A model generated the notes under the pieces. That model had not been told where the DNA came from, made no database searches, and saw only the letters and a program-made list of their open reading frames with translations. Source: Iris pallida (Eukaryota > Streptophyta > Magnoliopsida > Asparagales > Iridaceae). Taken from it: a stretch of 64,000 bases of DNA. A program made the position numbers and the translations under genes. The stretch's first letter is position 1. Each line of letters opens with the position of its first letter. Shown here one piece after another: positions 42,660 to 53,246 of this stretch. The stretch spans positions 27,767,352 to 27,831,351 of the forward strand of contig JANAVB010015600.1 of the NCBI GenBank assembly GCA_029216955.1, read 5' to 3'.

Positions 42660-43024
42660 AACCCTTGTTAGCAATCATTCGAATAAAACTCGTATTATAA
42701 GCGAATTTTTTCGTATCTTTCATAAACGTATAATACTTGCATACTTTTGACAGATTCAAATCAGTACGTAAATTTTAAGCATACGAAGTTTTAAACGTGT
42801 TCCGTATAAATTATTAAAAAAATGGGCACAAAAAAGAGGGTGGAAACCTGTTTAATTAACCAAATTTGATAACATATTTAAGTATATGAAGTTTCTAACA
42901 TCAATATTTTTATTTTTCGAATATTTGACCTTGAACGTATTTTATTTGTACTGAGCCGATTTATATTCGTACTTTTGCCGTCCGAATTTTTTTCGTTTGC
43001 CGAATTGCTAACAAGGGTTGGGAC
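42660..43024. repeat. Possible MITE: inverted pair AACCCTTGTTAGCAA
   Basis: AACCCTTGTTAGCAAT (42662) and its complement ATTGCTAACAAGGGTT (43006-43021) face each other across about 350 bp. Sub-terminal words (CGAATTTTTTTCG) also pair. No clear target duplication was found, so classification is open. Confidence 0.5.
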
Positions 43025-43154
43025 AAGTTAGGTCAAGTTCTTATCGGGTCAGTTCTCGGTTCAAGTTCCTGGTTCAAGTTGAGTTTGGATTCGGATAAAG
43101 TTTGGGTGTAGTCTAATTTGACTCGAGTCCGGTTAATTTTGTTCAAGTTGATAT

Positions 43155-43317
43155 TGATTAGAATATTTTAAAATATTAGAATTATGGTAACCTGTTGATC
43201 CTTTCCTTATTCTGATTGATTTACTGAAAATATTTTTAAAGTAGGACTGTATTAAATATTTTAAAATATTGCCAAGATATTTTTAAAAATATTGCCAAGA
43301 TATTTTAAAATATTTTA
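43155..43317. repeat. AATATTTTAAAATATT-type palindromes upstream of the NMig1-like promoter
   Basis: Several copies of ATTTTAAAATATT and of GCCAAGATATTTT, plus a repeated AAAGTAGGACT (43240, 43322), lie just upstream of the TATA box. Confidence 0.7.
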
Positions 43318-43332
43318 GTGAAAGTAGGACTC

Positions 43333-43340
43333 TATAAATA
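43333..43340 (+). promoter_or_regulatory. TATA box of the NMig1-like gene
   Basis: TATAAATA about 100 bases upstream of the ATG, followed by a purine-rich leader and a TCTAGGGTTTTC telo-box-like element (about 43401) common in plant housekeeping genes. Confidence 0.65.
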
Positions 43341-43437
43341 CCAGGGTTTATTAGTTCCCAGAACAAGGAAAAAAGAAAAAAAAAAGGAAGAAAAAAAAAC
43401 TCTAGGGTTTTCTTCTTCTTTCTCGTTTCTTTTCGCC

Positions 43438-46400
43438 ATGGCCATCATCTCGGAAGTCCAGGAAGAGCCGAAGCAGCAGCAGGAGGAGAATTCTTCCTCT
43501 TCTTCTACTAATGGAGCCGGAGAAAAAGAGAAGGCCATGAGTAAGCTCTCTCTCTCTCTCTCTCTTGAAACCCTAGTTCTCCGATGCTTGCTCAATTTGA
43601 TTTCTAAACCTACGTCACGTGTAAATTTTACTCGTTACTTACTGCTACATTGGAGTGTTTAAGAATCTAATAGCTATATCCGTGGGGTTTTTTCCCTTCT
43701 GATTTCTATTCTGTCAATTTTGAATCCCTATTATTCTAATTTGATTCTTGATTTTAGATCGTAGATGTTCTAATAGAGAGAAAAAAATTAAAACGTGTTG
43801 GATCGGTCCATATTTGTTATCCCACATGTGGGAAAGAACGAATTTTACGAGGAGTGCTGTTGATTACGTACTCTGCGCTCTCTTTTTAATGCGATTATTG
43901 ATGTATTAATAGGGAGAGTGAACCGAAAAAAGAAAGTGCGAATTTTGGTGCAAGGGTTTTTGATTCCTCTCTGGCTCGGAGTTGCTAAAGAAAGTGATCA
44001 CTCGGAACATGGATCTCGAGTTGGAAGGCTCGTTGCCGTGCCGGAATTCTAGATCACAAGCCGCAATCTAGGATCCACTTATTATATGCAAGGTTGTAAA
44101 AGGCGCGTTAGGCACTAGTTGGCCAGGCACCGGACACCTAACGCCTAGGCAGCCGCAGTTCGAAATTTTTTTCCCCAAAATGTCTACTGAAAATTGCAGA
44201 AAAAGTCCACAAAACCCCAGAACATGCATAGTCGGGGGTCGGGAGGTGGGGTGGGGGTGTGTGTAGGTGGGCGTCTAGGCGGGCACCCAATGCCACCTAG
44301 GCGGCCGCCTAGGCTGATTTTTAGAACAATGATTATATGCTTTGTAGGAAGTATCAATCTAGTCTATCGCCTCCGTGATTTTTTGTTTAGGATTGATCAC
44401 AAAGAGCTAAACATAAAAGAACCATTAAATTTTGGGCCCTCCTCTCTCACTTATTGTTTATGGATGAAGTTGAGGATGCTACGAGGGCCAAAATCAATAT
44501 CCGAGAATAGGATTAAGATGGGGACTGAAGTGAAATAGCCACACAAATACCAAAGTTTGAATAGATCCACTATACTACTATAGATAGTACTCTATAGGAT
44601 TTATTGAGGAAGCAATCCAATTTGCAACTAAACTCTCGAGATAAGTTGCCATCGTCAGCTTCTAGTTATGACGACAACGAGTTTCTGTCATGACAGGAGG
44701 AAGAGGCGACGATGGCATGGTTATGAATGACTAGTGGTTAGGCTTTGGGGAAGATCGGGCGAGCTTGGCGATCACTATCGGATGTCCAAATAGGAGAGGG
44801 AAGGGAAAGGTGATGTTCATAAATCACATAGTAGAAGTCTAAATAGTCATTCGCTGATGTTCTATTTGTGATTTCAAGAGGGATATTTATGATTTGGAAC
44901 TGTTGAGCCACTCTAACTTTACACCCCCAATTGGCTCACACCTGATTCGTAATTCAATATTCCAGAGCCGTGTAAAAAACTCAATTTTGAGATTTATCCC
45001 CTTTGTTTATGACATCTATTCTTACGAACATATCCTCTGGTGCTACTTACTTTAAAGCTTCCTCCAAACAAGTGCAAGTGAATAATACTGTGGTATTTCA
45101 CTTCAGAAAATATAATAGTATTTTCTGTATCCAAAATGTTGATTGAAGTAAAACAAAATTGCAGCGCTACTCTATTATTAACTGTTATTGGATCACGAGA
45201 TTGGATAGTCATTATGGGTCATTAGATCTGTATTATTCAAAGGATCTGAGCTTCCGAATGCTGGTAGATCATATAACATGGCTTCTTATACATCTGATAC
45301 AATGCCGAAATTGAATCAGTTGATTGCCACAATATGGTCACGTTTGGTTCGCGGAATCAAGGCCTTGGGAAAGGGAAGTAATTCATTTTCTGTGTTTGGA
45401 TGCCAAAGGAAAGAAGCAGTAATGGGAAAATAATTCCCAAAGGAAAGGAAGGGAAAATAGGAAAATTCGGTCTTCAAAGGTTCAAAAATTTGACCGTTGT
45501 AAGCCTAGTCATCAGGAATAGAGACTGACTAGGGTTTCTGTTTTGGGCAACCGAGTTCGGCCAGAGTTCGGGCAGAACTCGATCCGAGTTCGGTTTTTCC
45601 AATTCCAGAAAGTTCCTGGTTTGGTTTGTAGCCTATTTGAGTTTGGATTCGAGTCGTGATAGGATGTTGGGTTAGGTAGGCTATTTTTTAGTGTACTTGA
45701 GTGCTACTTACACTGTTGAAATGCAACACGACTCACAATAAGTCCTAGACTCAACAAAGATAAAAATACATAATAAAAGTAAAATGGTATCCGACTTCTT
45801 GTGATGTAGCATTCTCGTATTCAAGCAGTCTTCTGTTTGTCAATGTTGCGGTGTATCGACCGTAGTTTTGTTAATTATCGAAATCATGACCAAATGGGCC
45901 AACATATATGTCATGCTCCAGAGATGTGAGCTTGTTTGGTCAGTGGTAGGATTCCATCGTATTAATATGCATTAGTACTTGAATGTGTGGGACTAAAGAA
46001 CTTATCATCTTCCTTGTAGAGCCAAATTCTGGAAACGGTCAGGATCTGGAGAAGTATTCATGGACGCAAACACTTCAGGAGGTTACTATCAGCATTCCAG
46101 TCCCTCAAGGAACTAAAGCAAGGTTTGTCATGTATGAACTAAAGAAAAATCATCTTAAGGTTGGTCTTAAGGGACAACCTCCCATCATCGATGTAAGTAG
46201 CTGATATCTTACCCAAAATTTGTTGGATCTCTAAATATTTTCTAGATAGTATGGACCGATTCATTTTTGTTTGTTTGCCTATGTGATTAACAGGGGGAGC
46301 TTCATCAATCGGTCAAGCTTGATGATTGCTTTTGGAACATAGGTACGTGTAAATAAATGACTAGAGCTTTCTTGCAAGAACTATTCATTTGCTATTACGT

Positions 46401-46923
46401 TGCTTTAACTGAAATCTTTTATTCCCATCCTACAGAAGATGGGAAGTTCATCTCTGTACTTCTGACCAAGCAAAACCAGATGGAATGGTGGAAATGTTTG
46501 GTAAAGGGCGATCCCGAAATTGATACTCAGAAAGTCGAACCTGAGAAGAGCAAGCTGTCGGATCTGGATCCTGAAACTCGTCAGACTGTGGAAAAGATGA
46601 TGGTAACGCTTTTTCTGTAGCAAAGCTTGTTTCAGAATTTTGAGTTGGCTGCCTAGTGACTTTGTTCATTTAGTGTTAACTCATTGAGTTGTTCTCTCTT
46701 GTTTCCAGTTTGATCAGCGGCAGAAGTCCATGGGTCTTCCAACCAGTGACGAGATGCAGAAACAAGAGCTTCTAAAGAAATTCATGGCCGAGGTGAATGA
46801 TTGTTACTTCACCTTTCACTGTTTTCTCTGGTTTCTTCATAGTATTTGATGCACTAATTATTTCAATGATTTGGTTTTTTGCAGCATCCTGAGATGGACT
46901 TCTCGAAGGCAAAGATGGGATAA
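43438..46923 (+). CDS. NudC/CS-domain co-chaperone, NMig1-like
   Basis: Six exons with correct phase give 204 residues: 43438-43540, 46020-46192, 46294-46342, 46436-46602, 46709-46792 and 46885-46923. The N-terminus is Glu/Gln/Ser-rich (residues 1-35). The p23/CS fold follows (about 40-130) with [54 protein letters not shown] and [17 protein letters not shown]. The C-terminal helix has [20 protein letters not shown] and [19 protein letters not shown] recall very similar wording in Arabidopsis At5g58740 (NMig1). NudC-like CS proteins act as small or HSP90-linked chaperones in nuclear migration and stress tolerance. The start is the first ATG after the TATA and leader (Kozak-like GCCATGGC). The gene looks intact. 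Confidence 0.93.
44089..44331. mobile_element. hAT MITE (243 bp) in the NMig1-like intron 1
   Basis: Ends CAAGGTTGTAAAA and TTTTAGAACAATG are inverted. The 8-bp duplication ATTATATG lies at 44081-44088 and 44332-44339. Interior words GCCTAGGC, GGCGCC-like and TAGGCGGGC form nested palindromes. Confidence 0.85.
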
Positions 46924-47572
46924 CTATCTACGTTTCACATTCTGCAGTTTTCTGTCAGTCATATTGACTAGTGTCGAACTATAGAACTGTAGTTATACTA
47001 CCGTATCAGACTGTCGAGTTAAGAAACAGCTTGTTTTTGTGATGCTTTCTTTTGAATCCGTCTTCTTTGGAGCATTCCCAAATTAATGGATAGTAGTTTT
47101 GTTACTGAAGTTAGTATATACTGAAGTTTCTGCTTCCACTTTCTTTCATTATAGCCTTTTGCCATTTGTAATTTGCTTGCTGCCAAAGATGTGTGGTTTA
47201 ATGATCTTGCACTTGATGCCTGTAAGGTGGAAGTTAGATCTACATATTTCTGTAGCTGTTGTGTGGCACTTGCTTCTGGTGAAATTCTTGGCCGACTTTA
47301 ATTATTGTGTTTATGTTTTGTTGTGCATTATGTTACTTGCTCTTAACCAGACCCGCAGCCGGTAGTAGTAACCAGGAATTTTACTGCTAGGCCTCCTTTG
47401 GTTCAAGTCAAATGAAATCAATTCTTTGCTCTTTTCTGGGAAATTGCAATTTTGTCAAATTCTTTCTGGTGCTATAAATGCCTACCTATTATGTAGGGTT
47501 GTTGCACTATTTCCTTCCAAGTTAGTTAGAGAGAGTGCAAAAAACTATAAAACGGAAAGGAACTATAGCTAA
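46924..47572 (+). other. 3' UTR and downstream spacer of the NMig1-like gene
   Basis: Non-coding. Small ORFs here have no recognisable content. Confidence 0.6.
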
Positions 47573-47847
47573 CTAGTAGATGCACGTGCAAAACACGTGT
47601 GATAACGTATAATAAAAATTTATTCAATTATAGTCAAATGTTTTTTTTAGCTCATGTAGTTAAGGTGAGGTTTTTTCTTGTTTGGTTGAGTTTGTTTCTC
47701 CATTTTGAATATATATAACAAATTAAACTTTTTTCAACAATTTTTTTACATAATTTAATTTTTTTTTTAAAAAAAATGGTTGATGATATATACGGCTTAG
47801 ACGGCTCAAATTTGAGCCATTTTGAAGCCATTTTATAATAGTAGAGA
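47573..47847 (-). mobile_element. Short non-autonomous Helitron
   Basis: On the minus strand it begins TCTCTACTATTATAAAATGG, the classic plant Helitron 5' end, and finishes with a CACGTG...GCACGTGC hairpin followed by CTAG. It sits between A and T with no target duplication, as Helitrons do. Confidence 0.78.
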
Positions 47848-48636
47848 TTTGCATCATTATAGCAACAATCACTTCACACACAGAATACTCTTGTGAGAAA
47901 AGCCCAACGGAATGTTGTATTTTTTAGTGAGAAAACGCCGTTCCAAATCGCATTTTACTTATTTTATTTTATTTTTTGGAATTTTTTTGGACGGTTGGTG
48001 AACCAATAATTAACTCAATTAAGATCATCTAATAATTTTGACTTGAGTGAAATGCCATTCGGAAGGGTGTTTTTTAAGGACGTTTTTGTACTCTTACTAT
48101 GATCTAGCTGCTATAGCTATGTTGGTCAGATAACTTGAAAGGTTTTCGGTAAGCCTTTTTTTTAATATATATTTTAGTAGGCATGTTATGCTTTTAGCTT
48201 TTCAGAGCGTAAAAGAAATAAAGGCTAGAAAAGTATTTTTCTTTCAAATTTAAGCTAGACCTTGAATGCTGTTACCTTAAGGCCATATTTGGTTTATAGA
48301 TTTAAGGAACAAGAAAAGGAAAGTTCATTTCCTTGATCTTTTATTCTCAATTTCCAACACTTATTATGAAAATTTAGGAAGGCAATAGCCCTACTTTATT
48401 GTTTATTTTATCCATTATTTTTGGATTTTCCTTTCCTTCATGCACCAACCAAATCAAACATTGGAAGGGAAGAAATCAAATAGTATTTCTTGAATGCATT
48501 CCTTGTTTTACCAAACACTGGAAAAGAAAAAAAAGCTGAGAGGAATTCTAGTTTTTCATCCACATGGAAAAGACAGAGAAATTGATTTCCCTTTCGAGAA
48601 CCAAACGAGACGTGTATAGAATTTGGACTTCAGTCA
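47848..48636. other. Non-coding spacer with a possible MITE
   Basis: At 48290-48612 the ends GCCATATTTGGTTTATAG and CGAGAACCAAACGAGAC are weakly inverted, as in plant TTTGGTT-ended MITEs, but no target duplication is clear. Confidence 0.35.
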
Positions 48637-49360
48637 TGTTAGGAATTGGACACGCCCTCTTGCGCTTCAATACGGTGTCTAAAACGTTGCTGCAGCGGAA
48701 ACTTATACCAACCCATCTGAGATAACCAACCCCGTCTAAGAAACACCAAACACAGATAAAGACAAGTATATGACGGTGACTACGTCACCTCCACAAATTC
48801 CAATCTCTATAACTTAGATAAAATTAGAAGATTAACAAAAACAATGTTGAACCCTTTGTCCTAATAGGTTCAACTCCCTCACCACACTCAAGAAGAAGAA
48901 AAAAGAGATTGCAGTTGAAATCGCTCATCAACCAGTAGCAATCTATCCAATCTAAGTTGACGACTCCTTGATTAGATATATTCTTCCTTCCATCTTGGAT
49001 GACAAAGTCCTAAGAGCAAACCACGAGCTTTCTCTTAGATTTTCTATAGACGAGCACCCCGAATCTCTACTTTGCACTATATCTTTGTGCCTCCACCCTC
49101 ACCTCATGAGAAACCTAATTTTAGGATTAGAAAACCCTAAAAGTAGCCCACCATCAGATCTGACCATCCACCAACAACTAACGGGGTAGATTATATCATA
49201 TCACTAATTATGTATGTCCAAATATGGTAAAATTAATATTTGATACAAATTTGTAAATCTAATCAAATCAAATATTTAACGTAAATTTTCAAATTATATC
49301 AAATCAAATATGTTACCATATTTAGGCTCGCTTTTACGAAATCCAGACTTAACTCCAACA
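48637..49360 (-). repeat. Element I 3' LTR (724 bp)
   Basis: + strand TGTTAGGAATTGG to CTTAACTCCAACA. The right end abuts the polypurine tract. Confidence 0.75.
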
Positions 49361-49376
49361 ATCTCCCCCTCCAGTC
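49361..49376 (-). promoter_or_regulatory. Polypurine tract of element I
   Basis: The minus strand reads CTGGAGGGGGAGAT directly before the LTR. Confidence 0.75.
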
Positions 49377-50500
49377 TGATGAGAGGGTTTTGTCCTCCAC
49401 GGCTCCTCACCTGGACTCCATGTATTTCACCCGTAACAGAAAGTGTGCTCCCCATGCCACTGGTCTTCGATCCCCCCAACTTGCTTTGTATCTTCCTTCG
49501 TCTCCAGCTCCTCGACCGTCACGTAGACGCTAGCTGGCAAGCGTAGCACTTCCTGCACCACTGGAATCCTGCCGACATCAATAACACGACCAAGACCTAA
49601 GTCTGTGATGATCAGCCTCACCGTGAGTCTTGGCTGCTTGTCCCCGACTTCCATCTTCTACCAAAATATGTTACCATTCCGACAAGCTTCTTTCACCCTT
49701 GGCTGGCCCAACCAACTGACAGTGTGGTTCTTTCGAGATTCGAACTCCCGAACCCGTCCACCTTCATGTTCGACATTGAAGCTCTTCCGAACACATGCAT
49801 CCTCGAGCAGAATATTATGTACTATGCTCGTTGTCGATGACCTACAGCTCCTTCGGAACTATGTGAATGGTGATGCACCCACCACTAATTGAGTTTGCTG
49901 TAAACATTGATCTCCTCACTGGCTTTTACTGCTGAAATCGATATCGTTTTGTGAAGCTTTGTCAAACCATCAGTCACCAAAATCGGATCAGTAGAACAAC
50001 CCCCACCTGGATACCGATAAGTTGTTATGGGACCAACATACTCACCCTCAATCTTTGACTCATTACTATTCGTCACTTTGTCTCGACGAACTAAATCTCC
50101 CGTATCCTATAAAACATCCCGAAGACCCTCCTTAGTGGGTTTTCGACGATCAAGCTCCTATCGAACACCCCTCGAGCCTCCATCCGATGTCTGTGGCCTG
50201 CATGTACAACTCAGCGGTTTGAGCATGTACTTGCCACAACACAAATCTTCTCGAGCCAACTATTTGGAGCCCTTCACAAGCATCCAATTTTTGTCCCCCA
50301 AACAAAGACAACCATCATCTTCCAGTCTCCCTACAGAAACCAAGTTGTAGCACAAACTCGGTACATGTCACACACCCCTGAGGACGAGCTTCTCACCAAA
50401 CTCCGTCATTAAGTGCACATCAATGATGCCTATAACTGCAGCTATCCCCTGGCCGCCCATCTTCACACGTCCAAACTTGTTGTCGGGATATGACGTGAAG
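49377..50500 (-). pseudogene. Element I pol debris
   Basis: Protease-type words are readable from about 50560 to 50340 (MDTEASYHATLQRRIFTSY, IGIIDVHLMTEFGEKLVLRG). After that the minus-strand frames are scrambled and no integrase or RT signature is recognisable, so pol is rearranged or mostly deleted. Confidence 0.5.
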
Positions 50501-50933
50501 ATCCTCCTCTGCAGAGTGGCGTGATACGATGCCTCCGTGTCCATGACCTAGTCGTCATCATGACACATGCCACAAGGTTCCTCTGTGTTGGTCGCTGCGA
50601 CGATGATATCTTCCGTTGTTGTGAGATCCCCCTGATCATCCTTGGATTTTGCCTTCTCTGCTGTGAGCTTCATGCAGTTCCGCTTGATATGACCTCTTTC
50701 GCCATAGTGATAGCAGCTCTCATTGCAGTCACAGTCGCAAGATCTCAAGAACTCTCCCATATCATCGCTTGTGACTTGAGTCTTTCCTTCCCGTAGGAAG
50801 CCACAAGATCGGACTCATGTGATGATTCAACTTGCTTATGTTAGATCTTCTCATCCATCAAGCTATTTTTGACTGCAACCATTGTAACAACTTCATCCGG
50901 TACGGAGTTGCTCATCGACAGCACCAACGTCTT
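50501..50933 (-). pseudogene. Element I gag remnant with zinc knuckle
   Basis: The minus strand gives MSNSVPDEVVTMVAVKNSLM (about 50915-50855) and a CCHC knuckle CYHYGERGHIKRNC (about 50705-50665), then an acidic segment leading to the protease. The second ligand is Tyr rather than the usual Cys (C-x-Y), so the knuckle itself is damaged. Confidence 0.65.
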
Positions 50934-51506
50934 TGTAACGCCCCAGTCCCAAAATACCTAAGACTAAGTACGTTGACATGCCAGCTGCATACATACGAAG
51001 TGTACTCCAATATATGGAACCATCGTATGTATACATAAGCTGTAAAATATAGTAAATCACAAACTAAATCTCATCCACCAGATAAAAGAATAATAATATA
51101 AATCAACTATGAAATTTGTCATTTATACATGTAGTTGGGCGGAGACAAATCCACTACCAACTAATTCAAATGAAAGAAAACATACAAGAAAATGATTGAT
51201 AAAAATGGCAAGACGAACCAAGAGCAATCATCTTCGAAGAAATGGAGAAGAGCACAGTCTTGGCTAGAACACCTGCGAAGAGTCACAAACACACACACCT
51301 GGAGAATTCACCAGGTCCTCAGAGGGACGTAACAAGATACATAAAGAACATGACACATAACTGAATATATATAATATGTCATAAATTACCAGTAAAGTAA
51401 AATAGTCCCAATCGTAACAAGATCCAATACCTCATCATCGAAACAGTGGACTACCCTTACACCAAACAAGGACAAGGGGTAGCGCACCATACCGTGATAC
51501 GACATT

Positions 51507-52813
51507 TGTAGAACCCTAGAGGGGGGGTGAATAGGGAAATAAAAAATAAACTACAACAATTGATGCAATAAAGACAATTAAAAGTAAAGAGTAGAAAGAT
51601 CAAACGCAAACGCAAGGATGTATCCTGGTATCCTCTTTTGAGGCAATCCAGTCCCGGAACTCTCTCCGGCTTTAATCCACTATTATCCAAATAGTACACA
51701 CGAGTTTGGATCCGAAGAACTCGCCAACTTCAACACGAGTTTGGATCCGAAGACTCGCCAACTTCTACACACGAGTTTTCTTACGAAGGCTCGCCAACTT
51801 CAAACAAAAGAGAATGAGAACTTGTTGATCTTCTAACACGTGAAGATCGAAATGTACAACTCTTTAATACTCTAGCACTTTGGGAGAGGATGACAATGAA
51901 AAGCTTGGAAGAGTATTAATGGTGGAGCTCTTGGTTGTTGGAAAATTTATGGAAGAGTTGGTGAGAAAGCTCAAGAGAGAGAGAGCTTCCTTTTATAAGT
52001 GAACCAAGAGTTGGTGGCATTTAATGCTCTGAATACAGGCAGAACGGCATGCCGGCGGTATGCAGCGGCATACCGTCGGTATACCGTCCAAATAGTAACG
52101 GTCATATTAATGACCGTTTGAGAGCATTAAATACGGTCATTAATGCTGGTCAGAGCAATTCGAAAACCAAATATTTGAAAGTCGGTATACCGCCGGTATG
52201 CCGGAGCATGCCGCCGGTATGCCGATAATATATCACAGCAAGTTTTGAGTTGCTAAAAACGGTATACCGTCGGTATGTCGGAGCATGCCGTCGGTATGCC
52301 GACAATTTGTCACAGCAACTATCTGGACAAGAAAAGCGGTATACCGCCGGTATGCCGGAGCATGCCGCCGGTATGCCGACTTTTGTCACAGCAACTTTTT
52401 TGGACAAGAAAAGCGGTATACCGCCGGTATGCCGGAGCATGCCGCCGGTATGCCGACTATTTGTCACAGCAACTTTCTGTATGCCAAAAACGGTATACCG
52501 TCGGTATGCCGGAGCATGCCGCCGGTATGCCGTTCTGTAGCTATTTGATTTTTGACTTGTTCTTTTTAATGTCATCCTTCCTTAGGTGTTTACAGAAATA
52601 CCTAGACCAGTACAGACTCGAAAACACTAAGCAGGAGGACGCCGTCTATTTGCTGAGAGCGCTGGTAACTTCTACAGTCTTCAAGGAAGATGGAGAATGC
52701 TCTTGAACGGAATAACTCCATGTAGTAGATCTTCTGAGAATAATTGAATCTGAAGTACAGAAGACTAAACTACGAAGATGCTGTTAATTAATCAAAATAA
52801 AATGTGCCAATAA
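51507..52813 (-). repeat. Element K 3' LTR
   Basis: TGTAGAACCC to GTGCCAATA, about 1307 bp, containing the 77-bp array at 52184-52540 and further GGCATACCG words at 52040-52085. Confidence 0.92.
52184..52540. repeat. 77-bp-period palindromic array in K 3' LTR
   Basis: Five units start at 52184, 52261, 52338, 52415 and 52492, each GGTATACCG(C/T)CGGTATG then CCGGAGCATGCCG(C/T)CGG and TATGCCG, followed by a (T)GTCACAGCAACTTT-type spacer. GGTATACC, GGCATGCC-like and CCGGCGG words are self-complementary, so each unit can fold. Confidence 0.93.
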
Positions 52814-53246
52814 ACTCCCCCATTTTGATAATTGACAAAATAGAGAGATAGCATCTTCAGGGAGTAGCTCCCCCGTAGGTAGACAGCTCCCCCTCAATAT
52901 GTTTTCTCCCCCTTTGTCACTTAGTCAAAGATGGGGATATCAAAATAAAAAAAATGCATAATGAAAATGACACGAGTATAGAAAGAAACACATGCGTTAA
53001 TATATTAAAGGAAACAGTGTATACATGCTTGTCACAACCAAAGCATACTGAGAACATAAAAGACTCTCCACCATGAGAGCCGGACACGATAGAAAAGCAG
53101 ATATAACGTCCCCGAAGGACAGCAAACAACAGTAACAACCACAAACCGGTCCCCGAAGGACCACAAAAGACAACAAACAGAAAAACACATAAAAAAAAAC
53201 TAAAGACACTCATAAACCGAAACCATCATCAAAAGGAAGCCCATCC
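52814..53246 (-). promoter_or_regulatory. Multiple polypurine tracts and 3' UTR of K
   Basis: On the minus strand AAAGGGGGAGAAAA (about 52913), GAGGGGGAGCTG (about 52892), CGGGGGAGCTAC (about 52875) and ATGGGGGAGTTT (about 52822) occur within 100 bp of the LTR. Serial PPTs are a reported Sirevirus feature. The rest (52920-53246) is AT-rich untranslated sequence. Confidence 0.75.

Larger units (their letters stand above)
40574..43332. other. Intergenic region between the PYROXD2-like and NMig1-like genes
   Basis: Includes the 3' UTR of the upstream gene and AT-rich spacer. Apart from the inverted pair at about 42660/43020 and AATATTTTAAAATATT palindromes near 43160-43315, no gene or known element was recognised. 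Confidence 0.6.
48637..50933 (-). mobile_element. Element I: copia relic (3' LTR, PPT and part of gag-pol)
   Basis: On the minus strand a gag/protease remnant is followed by degraded sequence, a GGAGGGGGAGAT polypurine tract and a 724-bp LTR. It is interrupted at 50934 by element J, so its 5' end lies outside the window. Gag wording suggests the Ale/Retrofit group. Confidence 0.72.

Noticed and set aside
48290..48612. TTTGGTT-ended MITE.
   Set aside because: Inverted ends are weak and no target duplication could be assigned; kept only as a remark.
52184..52540. CRISPR-like regular spacing.
   Set aside because: Plant LTR with duplicated counterpart; units lack unique spacers.
52150..52706. 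ORFs with repeated GIPPVCRSMPPVCR-type peptides on both strands.
   Set aside because: Translations of the 77-bp palindromic array; all frames are open because of the repeat.
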